Assembly: GCA_013076295.1 (NCBI GenBank)
Contig: RQOL01000374.1
Span: 1,612,001-1,676,000 of the forward strand
Origin: Sanderia malayensis
Lineage: Eukaryota > Cnidaria > Scyphozoa > Semaeostomeae > Pelagiidae
Direction: 5' to 3'
DNA: 64,000 nt
How positions within the stretch are numbered: position 1 is the first letter of the stretch; every line of letters begins with the position of its first letter. This document shows, piece after piece, positions 21,401 through 31,930 of the stretch. The notes under the pieces were generated by a model. The model had not been told where the DNA came from. It made no database searches and worked only from the letters and a program-made list of their open reading frames with translations. The position numbers were made by a program, and so were the translations under genes.

Positions 21401-22282
21401 ATGATGAAGCGAAAAATTGAGGATATTTATTATATATCAGATAATGATAGAACAAATAATGATGATGATGATGATGATGATGAAAATGAAATGGTTGGAG
21501 GAGGTTCGTTTAAAAAAAGGTATGATGAATCTGATGAAAGTGAATTATGGAAAACTATATGGTTAGAGAGGTACTATGCTGAAGTGAACAGGATCTTGAA
21601 TGAAAAACCGAATGTAATTGATATCACATTGAAAAACCCATTTACCTTATTGTTAACGGGTAAATCCGGATGTGGAAAAACATATTGGTTATTGGAATTA
21701 CTAAGTAAATGGAAAAACGTAACAAGTGATTATAAAGGCAAACTCTTGAAAAATATTGTATGGTTTTATGGTGTAGAGCAAAAAGAAATATTTAACAGAT
21801 TGAGAGATGAATTTGGTGAAAAACACATTCAATTTATTCATGGGTTAGATAAAGAGAAATTAGAGCATACTGAAAATGGAATAATAGTGTTGGATGATTT
21901 GATGAGTGAAATGCGAGATAATGTAGATGTTGCTCAATTATTTACCAAAAGTTCACATCATAAATTGGTAACAGTTTTTATTTTATGGCAAACTCCCTTT
22001 CCACAAGGAAAAATAACAAAAGAAATTGCAACGAATGTGGATTATCAAGTTGTTTTTAATAATGAAAGACAAAAGAGTCAATTGACAACTTTATGTCAAC
22101 AAATGACAACAAATACTCAAAAAGGACGAGAGTTGTTTAATAAAATACAGAAATATTTCGATGAAAATAAAGAAGCATATCCGTATGTATTGATGAATTT
22201 TAAATCTACAGATGAAAAAAAAATAAATTATTTGATTAATTTTTTAAGTGATGATGAAAAAAAACCATGTCAAGAATTATAA
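21401..22282 (+). CDS. A32-like packaging ATPase (FtsK/HerA superfamily)
   Basis: A 293-residue protein whose Walker A motif LLLTGKSGCGKTYWLLELL lies near residue 90 and Walker B GIIVLDDLMSEM near residue 163, followed by a sensor-like LVTVFILWQTPFPQG. This is the typical Polinton/NCLDV genome-packaging ATPase, which drives DNA into preformed capsids. An acidic amino-terminal tail (DDDDDDDENE) precedes the domain. Two adjacent ATGs are available at 21401. The frame is intact. It heads a run of small structural-type genes. Confidence 0.92.
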   Translation: MMKRKIEDIYYISDNDRTNNDDDDDDDENEMVGGGSFKKRYDESDESELWKTIWLERYYAEVNRILNEKPNVIDITLKNPFTLLLTGKSGCGKTYWLLELLSKWKNVTSDYKGKLLKNIVWFYGVEQKEIFNRLRDEFGEKHIQFIHGLDKEKLEHTENGIIVLDDLMSEMRDNVDVAQLFTKSSHHKLVTVFILWQTPFPQGKITKEIATNVDYQVVFNNERQKSQLTTLCQQMTTNTQKGRELFNKIQKYFDENKEAYPYVLMNFKSTDEKKINYLINFLSDDEKKPCQEL

Positions 22283-22310
22283 ATATGTGTAAGTTTATTA
22301 GGGAGAGAAA

Positions 22311-22535
22311 ATGGGGGCTGGTGGAAGTACAATTGCTGCATATAGTTTGTTTGGTGTTGATCATGGAGCCAAAAAGAAAAAACAACAATTTTTAAAGATG
22401 ATAGGGTTGAAAGGAAAACGAGCGAGAATATTTAGTCAGGTCACAGGGTACGGAAATGTTAAGTTAAATAAAGAAAGAAAAGTAATAAGAAAGAGGATGA
22501 AAAAGAGAAAATGGAACAAAATAAGGTTTATATAG
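22311..22535 (+). CDS. Small basic protein with MGAGGS start (possible myristoylation)
   Basis: 74 residues: MGAGGSTIAAYSLFG followed by a Lys/Arg-rich half (KVIRKRMKKRKW). Starts 28 bp after the ATPase stop. MGxxxS fits the N-myristoylation consensus. Size and charge suit a virion core or membrane-associated packaging protein. No family recognised. Confidence 0.7.
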   Translation: MGAGGSTIAAYSLFGVDHGAKKKKQQFLKMIGLKGKRARIFSQVTGYGNVKLNKERKVIRKRMKKRKWNKIRFI

Positions 22536-22563
22536 TTCATGATGAAATAAAATCGTTAATAAA

Positions 22564-22830
22564 ATGGGTGGAGTTGCCGCAAGATTAGCAGCTAGAGGAA
22601 TCACACGTGCTGTTGTAAAATCGACAGCAAAAACGTTAGCTAAAAGAGCAGCTATTGAAGCAGCAAAAGGAGCTATACAAGCTGGTGGAAGTGCTGCAGC
22701 GGATGCTGTATTAAAAGGACGAGGAAGGGGAAATAAAAAAATAATAGTGGTAGGATCTGGGCGAAAACGTAAGAAGTTGAAAAGAGTAATAAGAAAAAAG
22801 ATTATACGAAAAAGAATAAAAAAAAAATAA
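22564..22830 (+). CDS. Ala-rich, basic virion-core-like protein
   Basis: 88 residues: MGGVAARLAARGITRAVVKS, an amphipathic Ala-rich helix, then a Gly linker and an extremely basic tail (KRKKLKRVIRKKIIRKRIKKK). The composition resembles adenovirus pX/pVI-type core or membrane-lytic proteins, an inference from composition only. It sits 28 bp after the previous small gene, suggesting a cluster. Confidence 0.7.
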   Translation: MGGVAARLAARGITRAVVKSTAKTLAKRAAIEAAKGAIQAGGSAAADAVLKGRGRGNKKIIVVGSGRKRKKLKRVIRKKIIRKRIKKK

Positions 22831-22882
22831 AACAGGAAAAAGAACTATAAAATAAGGGTTAGTAAAATAGACATAAAGCACA

Positions 22883-23110
22883 ATGAAGTTTTTTAGAGCA
22901 ACTCGTTTATTCGATAAACATTCAAGTTATAATAGAAAACGGAAAACGGGTCCATCAAGAAAATTAGTTGGAAACGGGAAAATTCGTTTACGTCCCATTA
23001 AAAATTCGTTTACGTCAAAATTAGCACATCACTTAGCTAAAACAGCGGTTGTTCCACATTCAGGAGTTACTGTGATTCAAAAAAATGGACGGGTTATATT
23101 GAGAAAATGA
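22883..23110 (+). CDS. Small basic protein, 75 residues
   Basis: Starts MKFFRATRLFDKHSSYNRKR; rich in Lys and Arg throughout (pI clearly high), ending VTVIQKNGRVILRK. Part of the tightly spaced run of basic proteins after the ATPase. Probably DNA-binding or capsid-internal. Unrecognised. Confidence 0.65.
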   Translation: MKFFRATRLFDKHSSYNRKRKTGPSRKLVGNGKIRLRPIKNSFTSKLAHHLAKTAVVPHSGVTVIQKNGRVILRK

Positions 23111-23217
23111 ATAAATTAAATGAAATGCTAATTTTTGAAAAAAATAATGCATTAAACGATATAAAATAGTAATAGTAATAGTAAGGTATTAAGAGGAGAC
23201 ATGGAAAATGTGAAAAA

Positions 23218-23496
23218 ATGAATAAACGAAAGGAAGTACGTAGAAAGAAACAGTCAATTAAAAGTTTGAGAGGAAGAGGGATTTTTAAAAAGATAGGGAA
23301 TTGGTTTACGAAAACTGCTATTTCTTTAACACCGATTCCGACTGTAATGCGAAAATTGCAACCTAAGGCAATGAAAAAAGGCTGGAAAAAACCTAAACAG
23401 TTACAGTATCTCCCTAGAGGAATTTGGAGAGCGGCTGGTGTACCAGAGAAACAACTTAATAAGTGGGTATATTTTAATGAGCTGAACAAGAAATAG
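23218..23496 (+). CDS. Small basic protein, 92 residues
   Basis: MNKRKEVRRKKQSIKSLRGRG followed by an amphipathic FKKIGNWFTKTAISL segment and a Trp/Pro-containing end (LPRGIWRAAGVPEKQ). Amphipathic plus basic is again like virion core or membrane-active proteins. Unrecognised. Confidence 0.65.
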   Translation: MNKRKEVRRKKQSIKSLRGRGIFKKIGNWFTKTAISLTPIPTVMRKLQPKAMKKGWKKPKQLQYLPRGIWRAAGVPEKQLNKWVYFNELNKK

Positions 23497-23535
23497 ATTA
23501 TAAAAGAAGGAAAAGTAATAAGTAGCAATATAAAT

Positions 23536-23733
23536 ATGGCAAGTGTAGCAGCAACAGTTATTGCGTCAATGGTAATAGATGATATGCTGAAGGATGATGG
23601 GGGAGCTGAAGCAATCGGTTTAATGTCGGGGGACGGGAAAGTTAAAAGAACGAAAAGGCGAAAACGAAAAATGAAAAAGAAGAAAATAGTTAGTCAGAAT
23701 CCTATTATATTTAGGAAAATAGGAAGAAAATAA
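23536..23733 (+). CDS. Small basic protein, 65 residues
   Basis: MASVAATVIASMVIDDMLKDD, a short hydrophobic/acidic amino end, then TKRRKRKMKKKKI. The hydrophobic-then-basic layout mirrors the 22564 protein. Starts 39 bp after the previous stop. Confidence 0.6.
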   Translation: MASVAATVIASMVIDDMLKDDGGAEAIGLMSGDGKVKRTKRRKRKMKKKKIVSQNPIIFRKIGRK

Positions 23734-23803
23734 ATTTATTGAAAGAGTGATTTTTTAAAAAAAAAGGATATTAAGGTATATAAAATATTAGTACTGATGT
23801 GAT

Positions 23804-24127
23804 ATGGTAATCATGGAGCAATTGCGTCATTTTACGATTTTGGTTGGAAATAAGGAGATTGCTGAAGAAGTGAGAGAGGAATTGCAAAATAAAGCAAGTA
23901 GAGAAGCTGTTTTGAAAATAACATTGGAGGAAAGTTCATTTTGTTTAGGGAAAAAAGTTGTGATAGATATTACAACGGATGATACAAAATTTTTAAATAA
24001 TACGCGAGGTGATATTGAAAAGTGGCTTGCAAACGGACTTGTATTTAGACAAGGATTGATATTTGAACTTGAAGAAATAGCTGATATATTATACACGCTA
24101 CCAAAATTTAGAATTGAAACAAATTAA
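23804..24127 (+). CDS. Unrecognised 107-residue protein
   Basis: Acidic/neutral, unlike its basic neighbours: MEQLRHFTILVGNKEIAEEVREEL, LKITLEESSF, VVIDITTDD. Alternating strands and helices suggest a small globular domain. ATG at 23804, with a second at 23813. No family match. Confidence 0.6.
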   Translation: MVIMEQLRHFTILVGNKEIAEEVREELQNKASREAVLKITLEESSFCLGKKVVIDITTDDTKFLNNTRGDIEKWLANGLVFRQGLIFELEEIADILYTLPKFRIETN

Positions 24128-24185
24128 AACTATGCTTCAATTTTCACCGTTGAACACTCCAACTGCTAAAAAAAGATAAAAAAAA

Positions 24186-24323
24186 ATGTCAAGAAAAAAA
24201 GTGGCATCATTTCAAATTGTTAGTAGAAGAATACATAATAGTAAATATCATCACAAACCATATGGAAAATGTCATATGCGAATTAAGGGATTGATTCGTA
24301 GAAAACGAAAGAAGTCAAAATAA
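24186..24323 (+). CDS. Tiny basic protein, 45 residues
   Basis: An ATG at 24186 opens a frame ending TAA at 24323. The product starts MSRKKVASFQIVSRRIHN, contains His and Tyr, and ends RRKRKKSK. It continues the series of tiny basic proteins after the ATPase and has the same size class as adenovirus-type core peptides. Confidence 0.5.
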   Translation: MSRKKVASFQIVSRRIHNSKYHHKPYGKCHMRIKGLIRRKRKKSK

Positions 24324-24333
24324 AAGCTGTCAC

Positions 24334-24343
24334 CTGTCAATCA
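24334..24343 (-). promoter_or_regulatory. TGATTGACAG decamer (TALE composite site)
   Basis: ctgtcaatca on the plus strand, extended by further TCAA repeats to 24355. It is the exact PBX-MEIS/PREP composite consensus, 108 bp upstream of the ATG at 24451. Confidence 0.5.
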
Positions 24344-24450
24344 ATCAATCAATCATTTTAAAAATCATAGATAAAAAGGGTTGAAGGAATGTAAAAAATC
24401 ATTCACTTATAGTTTCATCTTAAGAGAACTACAATAAGAAAGAGTTGAAA

Positions 24451-25506
24451 ATGTCTTCATCAAACTCATTTTTTGATGATAAATCAATCGAATTGTGTTC
24501 ACGTACACTTGTGAACTGTTCTTTTAATGAGCATGGTCATGGGAGAATGGTGGAAATATTGGTTGTCAAGAAAAAAGACCAATTTCATGATGGTTCAACG
24601 AAAGATATGATTCTCCAAGAACAGTCGATTGTGTTGAAAAAGGGAGTTAAGGTATCTCCTGAAAGCTTTGATAAGGAGGTGCACAAAGATCTAATAAATG
24701 ATCTAGGAACTATTAAAGAATTTGGTCTTACAAAGAGCAAATTAAAGAAGATGTTTGCTGGTTTGAATGAAGAACGAAGTGAGATTTCAAGTTTTGATTT
24801 GGATTATGAAGATGAGAAGCAGCTCACGTACGGTTTAAGTATAATGGCAAAAAAAGGTTATCAAGTGGGTACTCAAATTAGAAATGTACCCCTGACAAGA
24901 GAGTTCACCTTGCCTGATGGGGCTAAATACAAAGATGAAATGCTTATGCAATTAATATTGGATGAGCAGATGAGAGTCAGTTTACAAGTTCTTCTACAAA
25001 GAAAGAACATTACGACAGAAACATCAAATGTGAACAGAACTGTTTTGCTAAAGCCGGCTGATATCAGTAGATTGTATGATATCATTTTTGTTGAAAATGA
25101 CGGAGCGTGGCTCGCAGATAACTTTCCTACATTAGTGGGAGATTTGGCACCTGTATTGTTGGATGAAGATGGAAAAAGGATGATATACAAGCCAGCATTA
25201 TCATCACATCTAAACGAATGGGAATTATCACTTAAATCAACAGAGAAGAAAACGCTGGCTGATATTGCTAGTATGATAATGGCCAAGAAATCTAAGCCGG
25301 CAGTTGTGGGGAAAACAAAGAAAAGGGCTGTTAAAGCAAAAGAAACAAAAGAAGAGGAGATTTCAAGTCAAGGAAAAACAAAAAAAAGAAAACGACAAGT
25401 GCAATTGTTTGATTCAGATGAGGATGAAGCTATAACGAAAAAAAGAAATGTTTCACCTACCCCAATATCGGATGATGAACTATTAGAAGGTGCACAAGAG
25501 TGGTGA
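24451..25506 (+). CDS. Unrecognised 351-residue protein
   Basis: I choose the ATG at 24451 (MSSSNSFF). The first 260 residues look globular (HGRMVEILVVKKKDQF, LTYGLSIMAKKGYQVGTQ), followed by a Lys-rich linker with nuclear-localisation-like KKRAVKAK and KTKKRKRQ and an acidic end (DSDEDEA, SDDELLEGAQEW). An intact frame of this size with a bipartite basic/acidic tail suggests a nuclear, possibly DNA-replication or transcription, protein. A TGATTGACAG site lies 108 bp upstream. Confidence 0.7.
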   Translation: MSSSNSFFDDKSIELCSRTLVNCSFNEHGHGRMVEILVVKKKDQFHDGSTKDMILQEQSIVLKKGVKVSPESFDKEVHKDLINDLGTIKEFGLTKSKLKKMFAGLNEERSEISSFDLDYEDEKQLTYGLSIMAKKGYQVGTQIRNVPLTREFTLPDGAKYKDEMLMQLILDEQMRVSLQVLLQRKNITTETSNVNRTVLLKPADISRLYDIIFVENDGAWLADNFPTLVGDLAPVLLDEDGKRMIYKPALSSHLNEWELSLKSTEKKTLADIASMIMAKKSKPAVVGKTKKRAVKAKETKEEEISSQGKTKKRKRQVQLFDSDEDEAITKKRNVSPTPISDDELLEGAQEW

Positions 25507-25892
25507 AACGAACATCATGACATAAGTTAGATTATTATTATGTTAGTAGATTAATGTTTGAGTTAATACAAAGTTAAAATAAAATGTATCACAATGAATG
25601 ATTTATAAGAAGAAATATATATAGGAAATCGTGTATTTATTTTATGTCTTGACTACTTTTTTTGTAAAAGAAGCAGCGTTATTGGATAACTTGCAAAGTG
25701 ATAAAGGTGGAGTATGATGAAGGGGTTGGTCTGACAAACAATATTATTGCCTATCAGTTCAACTTCTTCATCATTTTATCCAAACTGGTATTCCAGCACG
25801 AGGATTCAAATGATTGATGATTGACACATTCTATTAATAGAAATATATATATAACTGATGAAAACGAGAAATTAGTTCATTTTTACATCAAG
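25507..25892. other. Intergenic region with TALE-like site
   Basis: 386 bp without a convincing gene. It has a TATATATAGG box at 25616-25625 similar to the TIR start, and TGATTGACAC (one mismatch to the TALE decamer) at 25818-25827, 66 bp before the next ATG. Confidence 0.5.
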
Positions 25893-26264
25893 ATGACATT
25901 TAAAGGAGTAAAAAGGCATTATCTAGAAAAAAGACAAGAGTTGTTATTTAAAAATAAAGAAATCAAGAAACGAATTGCATATATCAAAAAGTTATTGATT
26001 GAAAATGGCAAAATATTACGAACAGTGTATTATGCAATTCTTCAAAATAAAAAAGACTTTGAATTTTGTGAAATGTATGGAGATATTGATGATAATGAAA
26101 CAGTAATTTTGGAGTATTTCAATCAATTAATCAGAAGTTTAAAGACTTTAACATTGAAAAGAGCATTTGCAAATGTTTTAAGAAATAAAAAAGTTGCTTT
26201 CAAGAATTTACAAACCTATTATAAAAAAACTGTAAAAAATATATGTGATGAGGAATTAAATTAA
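25893..26264 (+). CDS. Unrecognised Lys-rich helical protein, 123 residues
   Basis: First ATG in frame is at 25893 (MTFKGVKRHYLEKRQELLF). Highly charged and helical (KEIKKRIAYIKKLLIENGK, LRSLKTLTLKRAFANVL). No catalytic motif seen. Placed directly before the polymerase region. Confidence 0.6.
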   Translation: MTFKGVKRHYLEKRQELLFKNKEIKKRIAYIKKLLIENGKILRTVYYAILQNKKDFEFCEMYGDIDDNETVILEYFNQLIRSLKTLTLKRAFANVLRNKKVAFKNLQTYYKKTVKNICDEELN

Positions 26265-26322
26265 TATGTGAGAAAATGCATGATCGAGTTTTTGTTATGT
26301 GTTTATCTTTTTTAAGAATGAT

Positions 26323-26332
26323 TGATTGACAG
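26323..26332 (+). promoter_or_regulatory. TGATTGACAG decamer (TALE composite site)
   Basis: Exact match, with a second near-copy AGATTGACAG at 26353-26362. They lie 139 and 109 bp before the ATG at 26471 of the zinc-finger/polymerase region. Confidence 0.5.
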
Positions 26333-26470
26333 GTAAGTGAGTGATTGATGAAAGATTGACAGGTGGACAAAGGTCATTCAAAAGACATGGATAAAAGCAG
26401 CAGCAAAAAGTTAAATGTTTAACAGTTAACACTTGGATGGTTAGAGAAAGGATCAAAGAAATGAACAGGT

Positions 26471-27430
26471 ATGAAACCTAAACGTACTAATTTTTCTTGT
26501 GACTTGTGTGATGAACGTTTGCCTACAAAAGCATTACTGATTAAGCATAAAGAAACAAAACATGGAAATTTTAATCATGTGTGTCATCAATGTGGAGAAG
26601 GATTTTCTCGCATCGTTAATTTGAGAACACACATATCAAAAGAGCATTCACGCTTTGAATGTCATAAATGTAAAGTGGTTAACTTTACAAAAAAGGGTTT
26701 GACAACACACTTGATCAAAAAGCATGGAGTTGTAGGAAAGGATGCAGGCGTTAGATATAAAAAAATGGTGAAAAAAGTTATAAGTTCACCAGTGAAATAT
26801 AAGAACAAATCACCATATTGTGCTAAATGTAATAAAGTGTTTAAGAATAAGCGCTTGTTACAAAATCATACTTTTATTTATCATGAAAAACCATTTAATT
26901 GTATCAGATGTGGAATGGTGTTTGATGATTTAGCAAGTTTGTCAGATCATTTGCGTGATCATAATCAGACTAATAAGAACAAACAGCAAATACATTTTGC
27001 ATGTGATTTTTGTGATGCGAATCATTTTTTAACAACAACGCAATTACAACGACATAGAATTGCAGTACACAAAGAATTAAATATTACAACGCATCATTTT
27101 CCATCAACTGCACATGTGCGTTGTTTTTGGAATGATTGTGTATATTCTCACCAACCGTGGGATAGAGATCTGAATGTAAATGGCGAGCCGTTTCAAGCTG
27201 AAGATAAGAAAATATTGATCGATTATTATAAACGACATGCGCCGTATATAGCCTCGCATTGTTATTCACAACTAACAAATAGATCATTTATAAAGTTCAA
27301 TTTTCATCTTCTTGCACATGAAAATTTAAACGTGCAAATTAAAAACTATCTACAACAAGTGTATGCTGAAGTAGTTGATGATTTAACCAGCAAGATTTAT
27401 AATTTCATTTGGTTTTCTACTTCAGAATAA
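26471..27430 (+). CDS. C2H2 zinc-finger protein, probably the amino end of PolB
   Basis: 319 residues. Fingers in order: CDLCDERLPTKALLIKHKETKH, CHQCGEGF..HISKEH, CHKC..HLIKKH, CAKCNKVF..HTFIYH, CIRCGMVF..HLRDH, and CDFCDANH..HRIAVH, all within residues 9-200. The last 100 residues (DYYKRHAPYIASHCYSQLTNRSF.KFNF) resemble the conserved region near the start of Polinton polymerases. Downstream frames continue polymerase-type sequence in other phases, so this ORF may be the first part of one PolB gene rather than separate. Start ATG 26471. If separate, it is a DNA-binding regulator. Confidence 0.7.
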   Translation: MKPKRTNFSCDLCDERLPTKALLIKHKETKHGNFNHVCHQCGEGFSRIVNLRTHISKEHSRFECHKCKVVNFTKKGLTTHLIKKHGVVGKDAGVRYKKMVKKVISSPVKYKNKSPYCAKCNKVFKNKRLLQNHTFIYHEKPFNCIRCGMVFDDLASLSDHLRDHNQTNKNKQQIHFACDFCDANHFLTTTQLQRHRIAVHKELNITTHHFPSTAHVRCFWNDCVYSHQPWDRDLNVNGEPFQAEDKKILIDYYKRHAPYIASHCYSQLTNRSFIKFNFHLLAHENLNVQIKNYLQQVYAEVVDDLTSKIYNFIWFSTSE

Positions 27431-27455
27431 ATACACAAATGCTCTGCTTATTGGT

Positions 27456-30400
27456 ATGTCAGTGATTATAATTTGCTCATGTAATACAGACGAGCAAAAT
27501 AGTAATATTCAATTTAATGAATTTATTGTGAGAACAAAAGGAGATTTGAAGCGAGAAACGATGAATATTACATCTATACCTTTCATTGATATTATTAAAC
27601 AAAAATTTCCACGACAGCAGTTGGGGACTAGTTCGTGCTACCAATATGCATGTATCGGTGGTTAATATAGGAAATGAGGATTTTAAAATTGGAAAGGTTT
27701 CCAATGATGTACAACTTCCAGATTGTATAAAAAAATCACACGCAATAGATATTAATGTTACAAGAGATGAAAGACGAACAACAGCAAACAATGCAGCATG
27801 TTTTTTTATTGCATTACGTAATGTGCTTCTTCAATATAGATCAGAAGAGGAGGTCGAAAGTATAGATGAGATGATTGAAAAATATTGTGCATTTGCAGAC
27901 TTAAATGAGTTTTATGGATTTAATCTACGACATACTGTACATATGGAATGGATGTATGGGGTGAAAATTTCAATTTACACTCCTTGTTTTGAATTTGCAA
28001 ATGAAAAATGGGAGATAAGAAACTTGAAAATATTATAGGATTGAAAGGAGTACAAAAAATGTACACTTCACATCTAAAATACAAAAGCTCTATCAAATTG
28101 AATTTATTGTACTATAATGAACATATATGTACAATAAAAGATATGAAAGCTTTTACGAACAAGTATATTTGCAATGATTGTAGTATGGTTTATAAACATG
28201 GAGCAAGTTTAATACGTCATCAAAAAAACTGTATTTTGAAGAAACATACAAAGAGAAAATATAAGAGCGGATTGGTTGAAAGGCATCAACCATTACTTCC
28301 GAGAATTGTCTCATCATTTGGATTAAATGATGCATTTACATTTGATAATGAAGAACAAAAATCAGATTTTTATTATGATAAAGATATGGTAGTCTTTGAT
28401 TTCGAAAGTTTAAATGCTAAACAATTGGTAGATAAAGCCGATTTGTTTTATGGAAAAGAATATATATTTGGAGACGATGGAGTAATCGATGATGATTTTT
28501 TCGATAAAGATAATGAAGATGAATACAATTGTTTTAATGATGATGGTGATGTGGTACCTCAAAGAGAATATGTGCGTGAGTTAATAGAAAGAGAAGGAGA
28601 AAACAATGAAGATTTCTTTCGAGTTCAGATTCCGATTTCATATGCTATTGCAAGCAGTTTTCCTCATAAATTACCTGTAAATGATGAAAGTATTAACACA
28701 AATATTTTGTTCTCGTGTAATGAATCACCACGGTTGTTGGTGGAAACGTTTGTTAAGCATTTGATACATTTGGGCACACAAAAGTGTATTCGTGCTTTTA
28801 ATAAATATCGTAAGATATTTGAAGAAATACGAGACTTCTTCTGGAATCAACAGGTTTTGTTGATTTATGATGAAAACAAATGTTATCATTTTAACGAGTT
28901 AAAGAGTTGGGATGAAAATAACGAAAATCAATAGAGGATTCTATTAACCGAACACTTACAACAAAGCAATGTAAGCATGTACAAAAATTATTTGAAAATA
29001 AAGCAGAAGAAACAGATAAGGTAGAGGCACGAAAGGATCGAATTGAGGTTCTCACAAAATGCATTGAAGAATATAAGCTATATTTCAATTTATTTAATCA
29101 ATGCCAAACAACATCTGTATTTGGATTTAATTCGTCAGGATATGATATCCCGCTAATTGCGAAATACTTATTTCCAATTATGTTAAAATGCGGTGTTACA
29201 CCTGATGTCATTAAGCAAGGAAGTAAATACAAATCAGTTCAATTTACTCCTGCTAGCTCTAAACAATTTCCGAATTGGAAATTAATATTATTGGATACAT
29301 CTGCATTTCTAGCTCCGAGCTATAATTTAGATACGTTCATCAAGGCGTTTGCTCCTGAATGTGAACAAGAAAAATCATTTTTTCCATACGAGTATTTGAC
29401 AAGTTTTGAACGATTGCATGAAACAGAATTACCACCATATGAAGAATTTACATCTAGTTTGAAAATGAATAAAAATACTTTGAATATGCAATATGAACGA
29501 TTTATGGAAATTTTCAATGAGTTGAAAATAGAAAAGGGTGACAGTTTAAATGAGAATGAATTGGAAAAATTAACACTTCAAAAATTGAAATGGAAAGAAA
29601 AACCAAAAACTGGAAAAGAAAATTACAAACAATTACAAACGTTGTGGGTGTTGTTTGGTGGGAGACTTTGTTGGATTTCTTACGATGGTATAACACTATG
29701 GATGTGGAGCCTTATTTACAAGCAATGTTAAATTATTCAAAAGAATTTGAAAGATATGGAATTCTGCTAAAAACGGACGGAATTAGTCTTCCGACAATTG
29801 CGAGTAAAATCTTGTATGCCTCAAATAAAACAGAACGAATTTTACATGTTGGAAATTTAGAAATAACTGATTTTTACAACAAGCATCTAGTTGGAGGTCC
29901 ATCCATTATATTTTCACGTGCAGCTGAAGGAAAAGTTCAAGGTTATGATGCAGGAGCGTTATATCTATATTGTTTAGGATCTGAAATGCCAGTTGGAGAA
30001 CCTAGGATATGGGAAGAATCTCCATTTAATGATTTGTCTTTAAACGGACATAAAATGATTTTAAAAGAGAGGAATAAGATTGGGTGCAATAAATCATTTA
30101 TTGCACAAGAATTCTTGGATTATCTTGATCATAGTTTTAATAAGAATAAAGAAGAAAAAGAATTTTTAGTGCGTGAGAAAAAATTTATTCTTACAGATCG
30201 AGAGGAGCAAAGGTTTTTTGCACCAAAAGGATTTAAAATAGATTTTGTTATTGTTGATGGTGTGAATGAAAAAGAAAAAATTATTTATGAGTTTGATGGT
30301 TGTTACTGGCATGCATGTCAAAAATGCTTGTCATCTGGTAAATTGCGCACGTTCGTACAAAGATGTGATGTATCAATAAATCAACAAATTTTATCTAGTG

Positions 30401-31766
30401 AAGAACTTCAACAACTAGATAAAGCCAAAACTGACTTATTCATTTCTCGAGGATATCGAGTGAAGAGAATGCCAGAATGTAAATGGAAGTCACTTTTACG
30501 TGAACATAAGGAAATTCGTTCGTTTATACAAGAAAGTCGATTACCATACACAGGAAATGTTGAAATTTCTACTAGTAAATTATTGAAAGATATTAAAGAA
30601 GGCAAAGCATTTGGAGCAATTGAAGTTGATATACATGTTCCAGAATCTTTAAAAAATGATTTTAAAGAGTTTACTCCTATTTTTAAAAATGTGAATGTTG
30701 AATTTGAAGATATTGGAGAATATATGCAAGATGTCGCTATCAAATTCGGTTTTTCTAAACAATCGCGTAAATTACTAATAGGAAGCTATTTTGGTGTTCA
30801 GATAGGCTTGAACACATCCTTATTACGATGGTACTTACAACACGGATTGGTTGTAACGCGTGTATATAAATTTATACAATATCGTGGAAAGCGAGTGTTT
30901 ACAGAGTTTGTAAACAATATATCTCAAGATAGGAGTCAATGGAGACATTAACCAGCAACTCAAGTCAAAGCCGAAACATCAAAATTAGTAGGTAATAGCG
31001 CCTTTGGAACAACAATAATGAACAAAGCAAAACAACGAACAATTGCATATATGGGACATGAAAAAAATCAACTACCACGTTTTAATATCGGAAGTTTTAG
31101 ATGCGCAAATATTAGAGATAATTATGTTGAGGTGATTACTCCAAAAGCGAAAACAATTGAAAATCATGCACGGTATATAGGGGCATTTGTTTTTTGGTAC
31201 GCAAAAGAACGTATGCTCCAGTGTTATTATGATTTTTTTGTTACCAGCATTAAAGCCTGGTAGCTGGCATTTGTGCGAAATGGATACTGACAGTCTTTAC
31301 ATTTGCTTTCCTAATGTGTAAACGATTTGAAGATAATATCCGAGATGAATTGAAAGGAACAGAACGATATAGAGAAATGGAGAAGGAATTTTTTGTTACG
31401 GAAACGGAAGCCTGTCCTTTTGGTAAACGTACACCAGGCAAATTCAAAATTGAATTTGAAGGAACTAAAATGATTAGCTTAAATAGCAAAACATATGTTG
31501 TAGAAAATAAAAACAATACATTATTATACAAATTTTCAATGAAAGGTGTACAAAAAGCACAGTTTACACAAAATCCAATGAAGTTATATGAGAAAACGTT
31601 AAAAACAAACGAGTCATATCTAGCAACAAATAGAGGATTGAAACGCAAATTTGCAAGTGTGTGCCAATACCAACAAGAAAAGCAAGCGTTAACAAGTTTT
31701 TATTGTAAAAGGAGAGTTTGCCAGATGGAATTTCGACTGAACCTTTGGATATTTAAATATAAATAA
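27456..31766 (+). pseudogene. polB: Protein-primed family B DNA polymerase, multiply frameshifted
   Basis: Polinton-type PolB spread over at least seven segments. Order: an OTU-like Cys motif (NNAACFFIAL, about 27790), a Cys/His knuckle (CNDC..HQKNC, about 28170), Exo I FDFES (28395-28409), Exo II FGFNSSGYD (about 29120), the PPYEEF region, GPSIIFSR and YDAGALYLY (motif A, about 29945), an inserted nuclease-like segment (YEFDGCYWHAC, about 30290), motif B KLVGNSAFG (about 30985), and motif C MDTDSLY (about 31280). Catalytic residues survive, but the phase changes near 27590, 28020, 28925, 29640, 31235, 31310 and 31710, plus a TAA at 30949. Several breaks abut A or T runs. It would replicate the linear element by protein priming. 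As given it cannot make a full enzyme. Confidence 0.88.
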
Positions 31767-31780
31767 TGAAAGATGGATGA

Positions 31781-31846
31781 TGATTGATTGATGGGTAATC
31801 AATCAATTATAATGAGTTGGAGATTGATGGATAATCAATCAATAAA
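31781..31846. repeat. TGAT/ATCA repeat cluster
   Basis: TGATTGATTGATGG followed by two ATCAATCAAT blocks forms an imperfect inverted arrangement between PolB and the next gene. Related clusters recur at 24334, 26320, 32706, 33968 and 34624. Confidence 0.6.
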
Positions 31847-31930
31847 AGACAACACCAGCAAACTATATTTTATTTTTATTAACTAACTCGATGTAGATAC
31901 ATCTCTGTTGCTGAAAGCACAATCAAAAAT

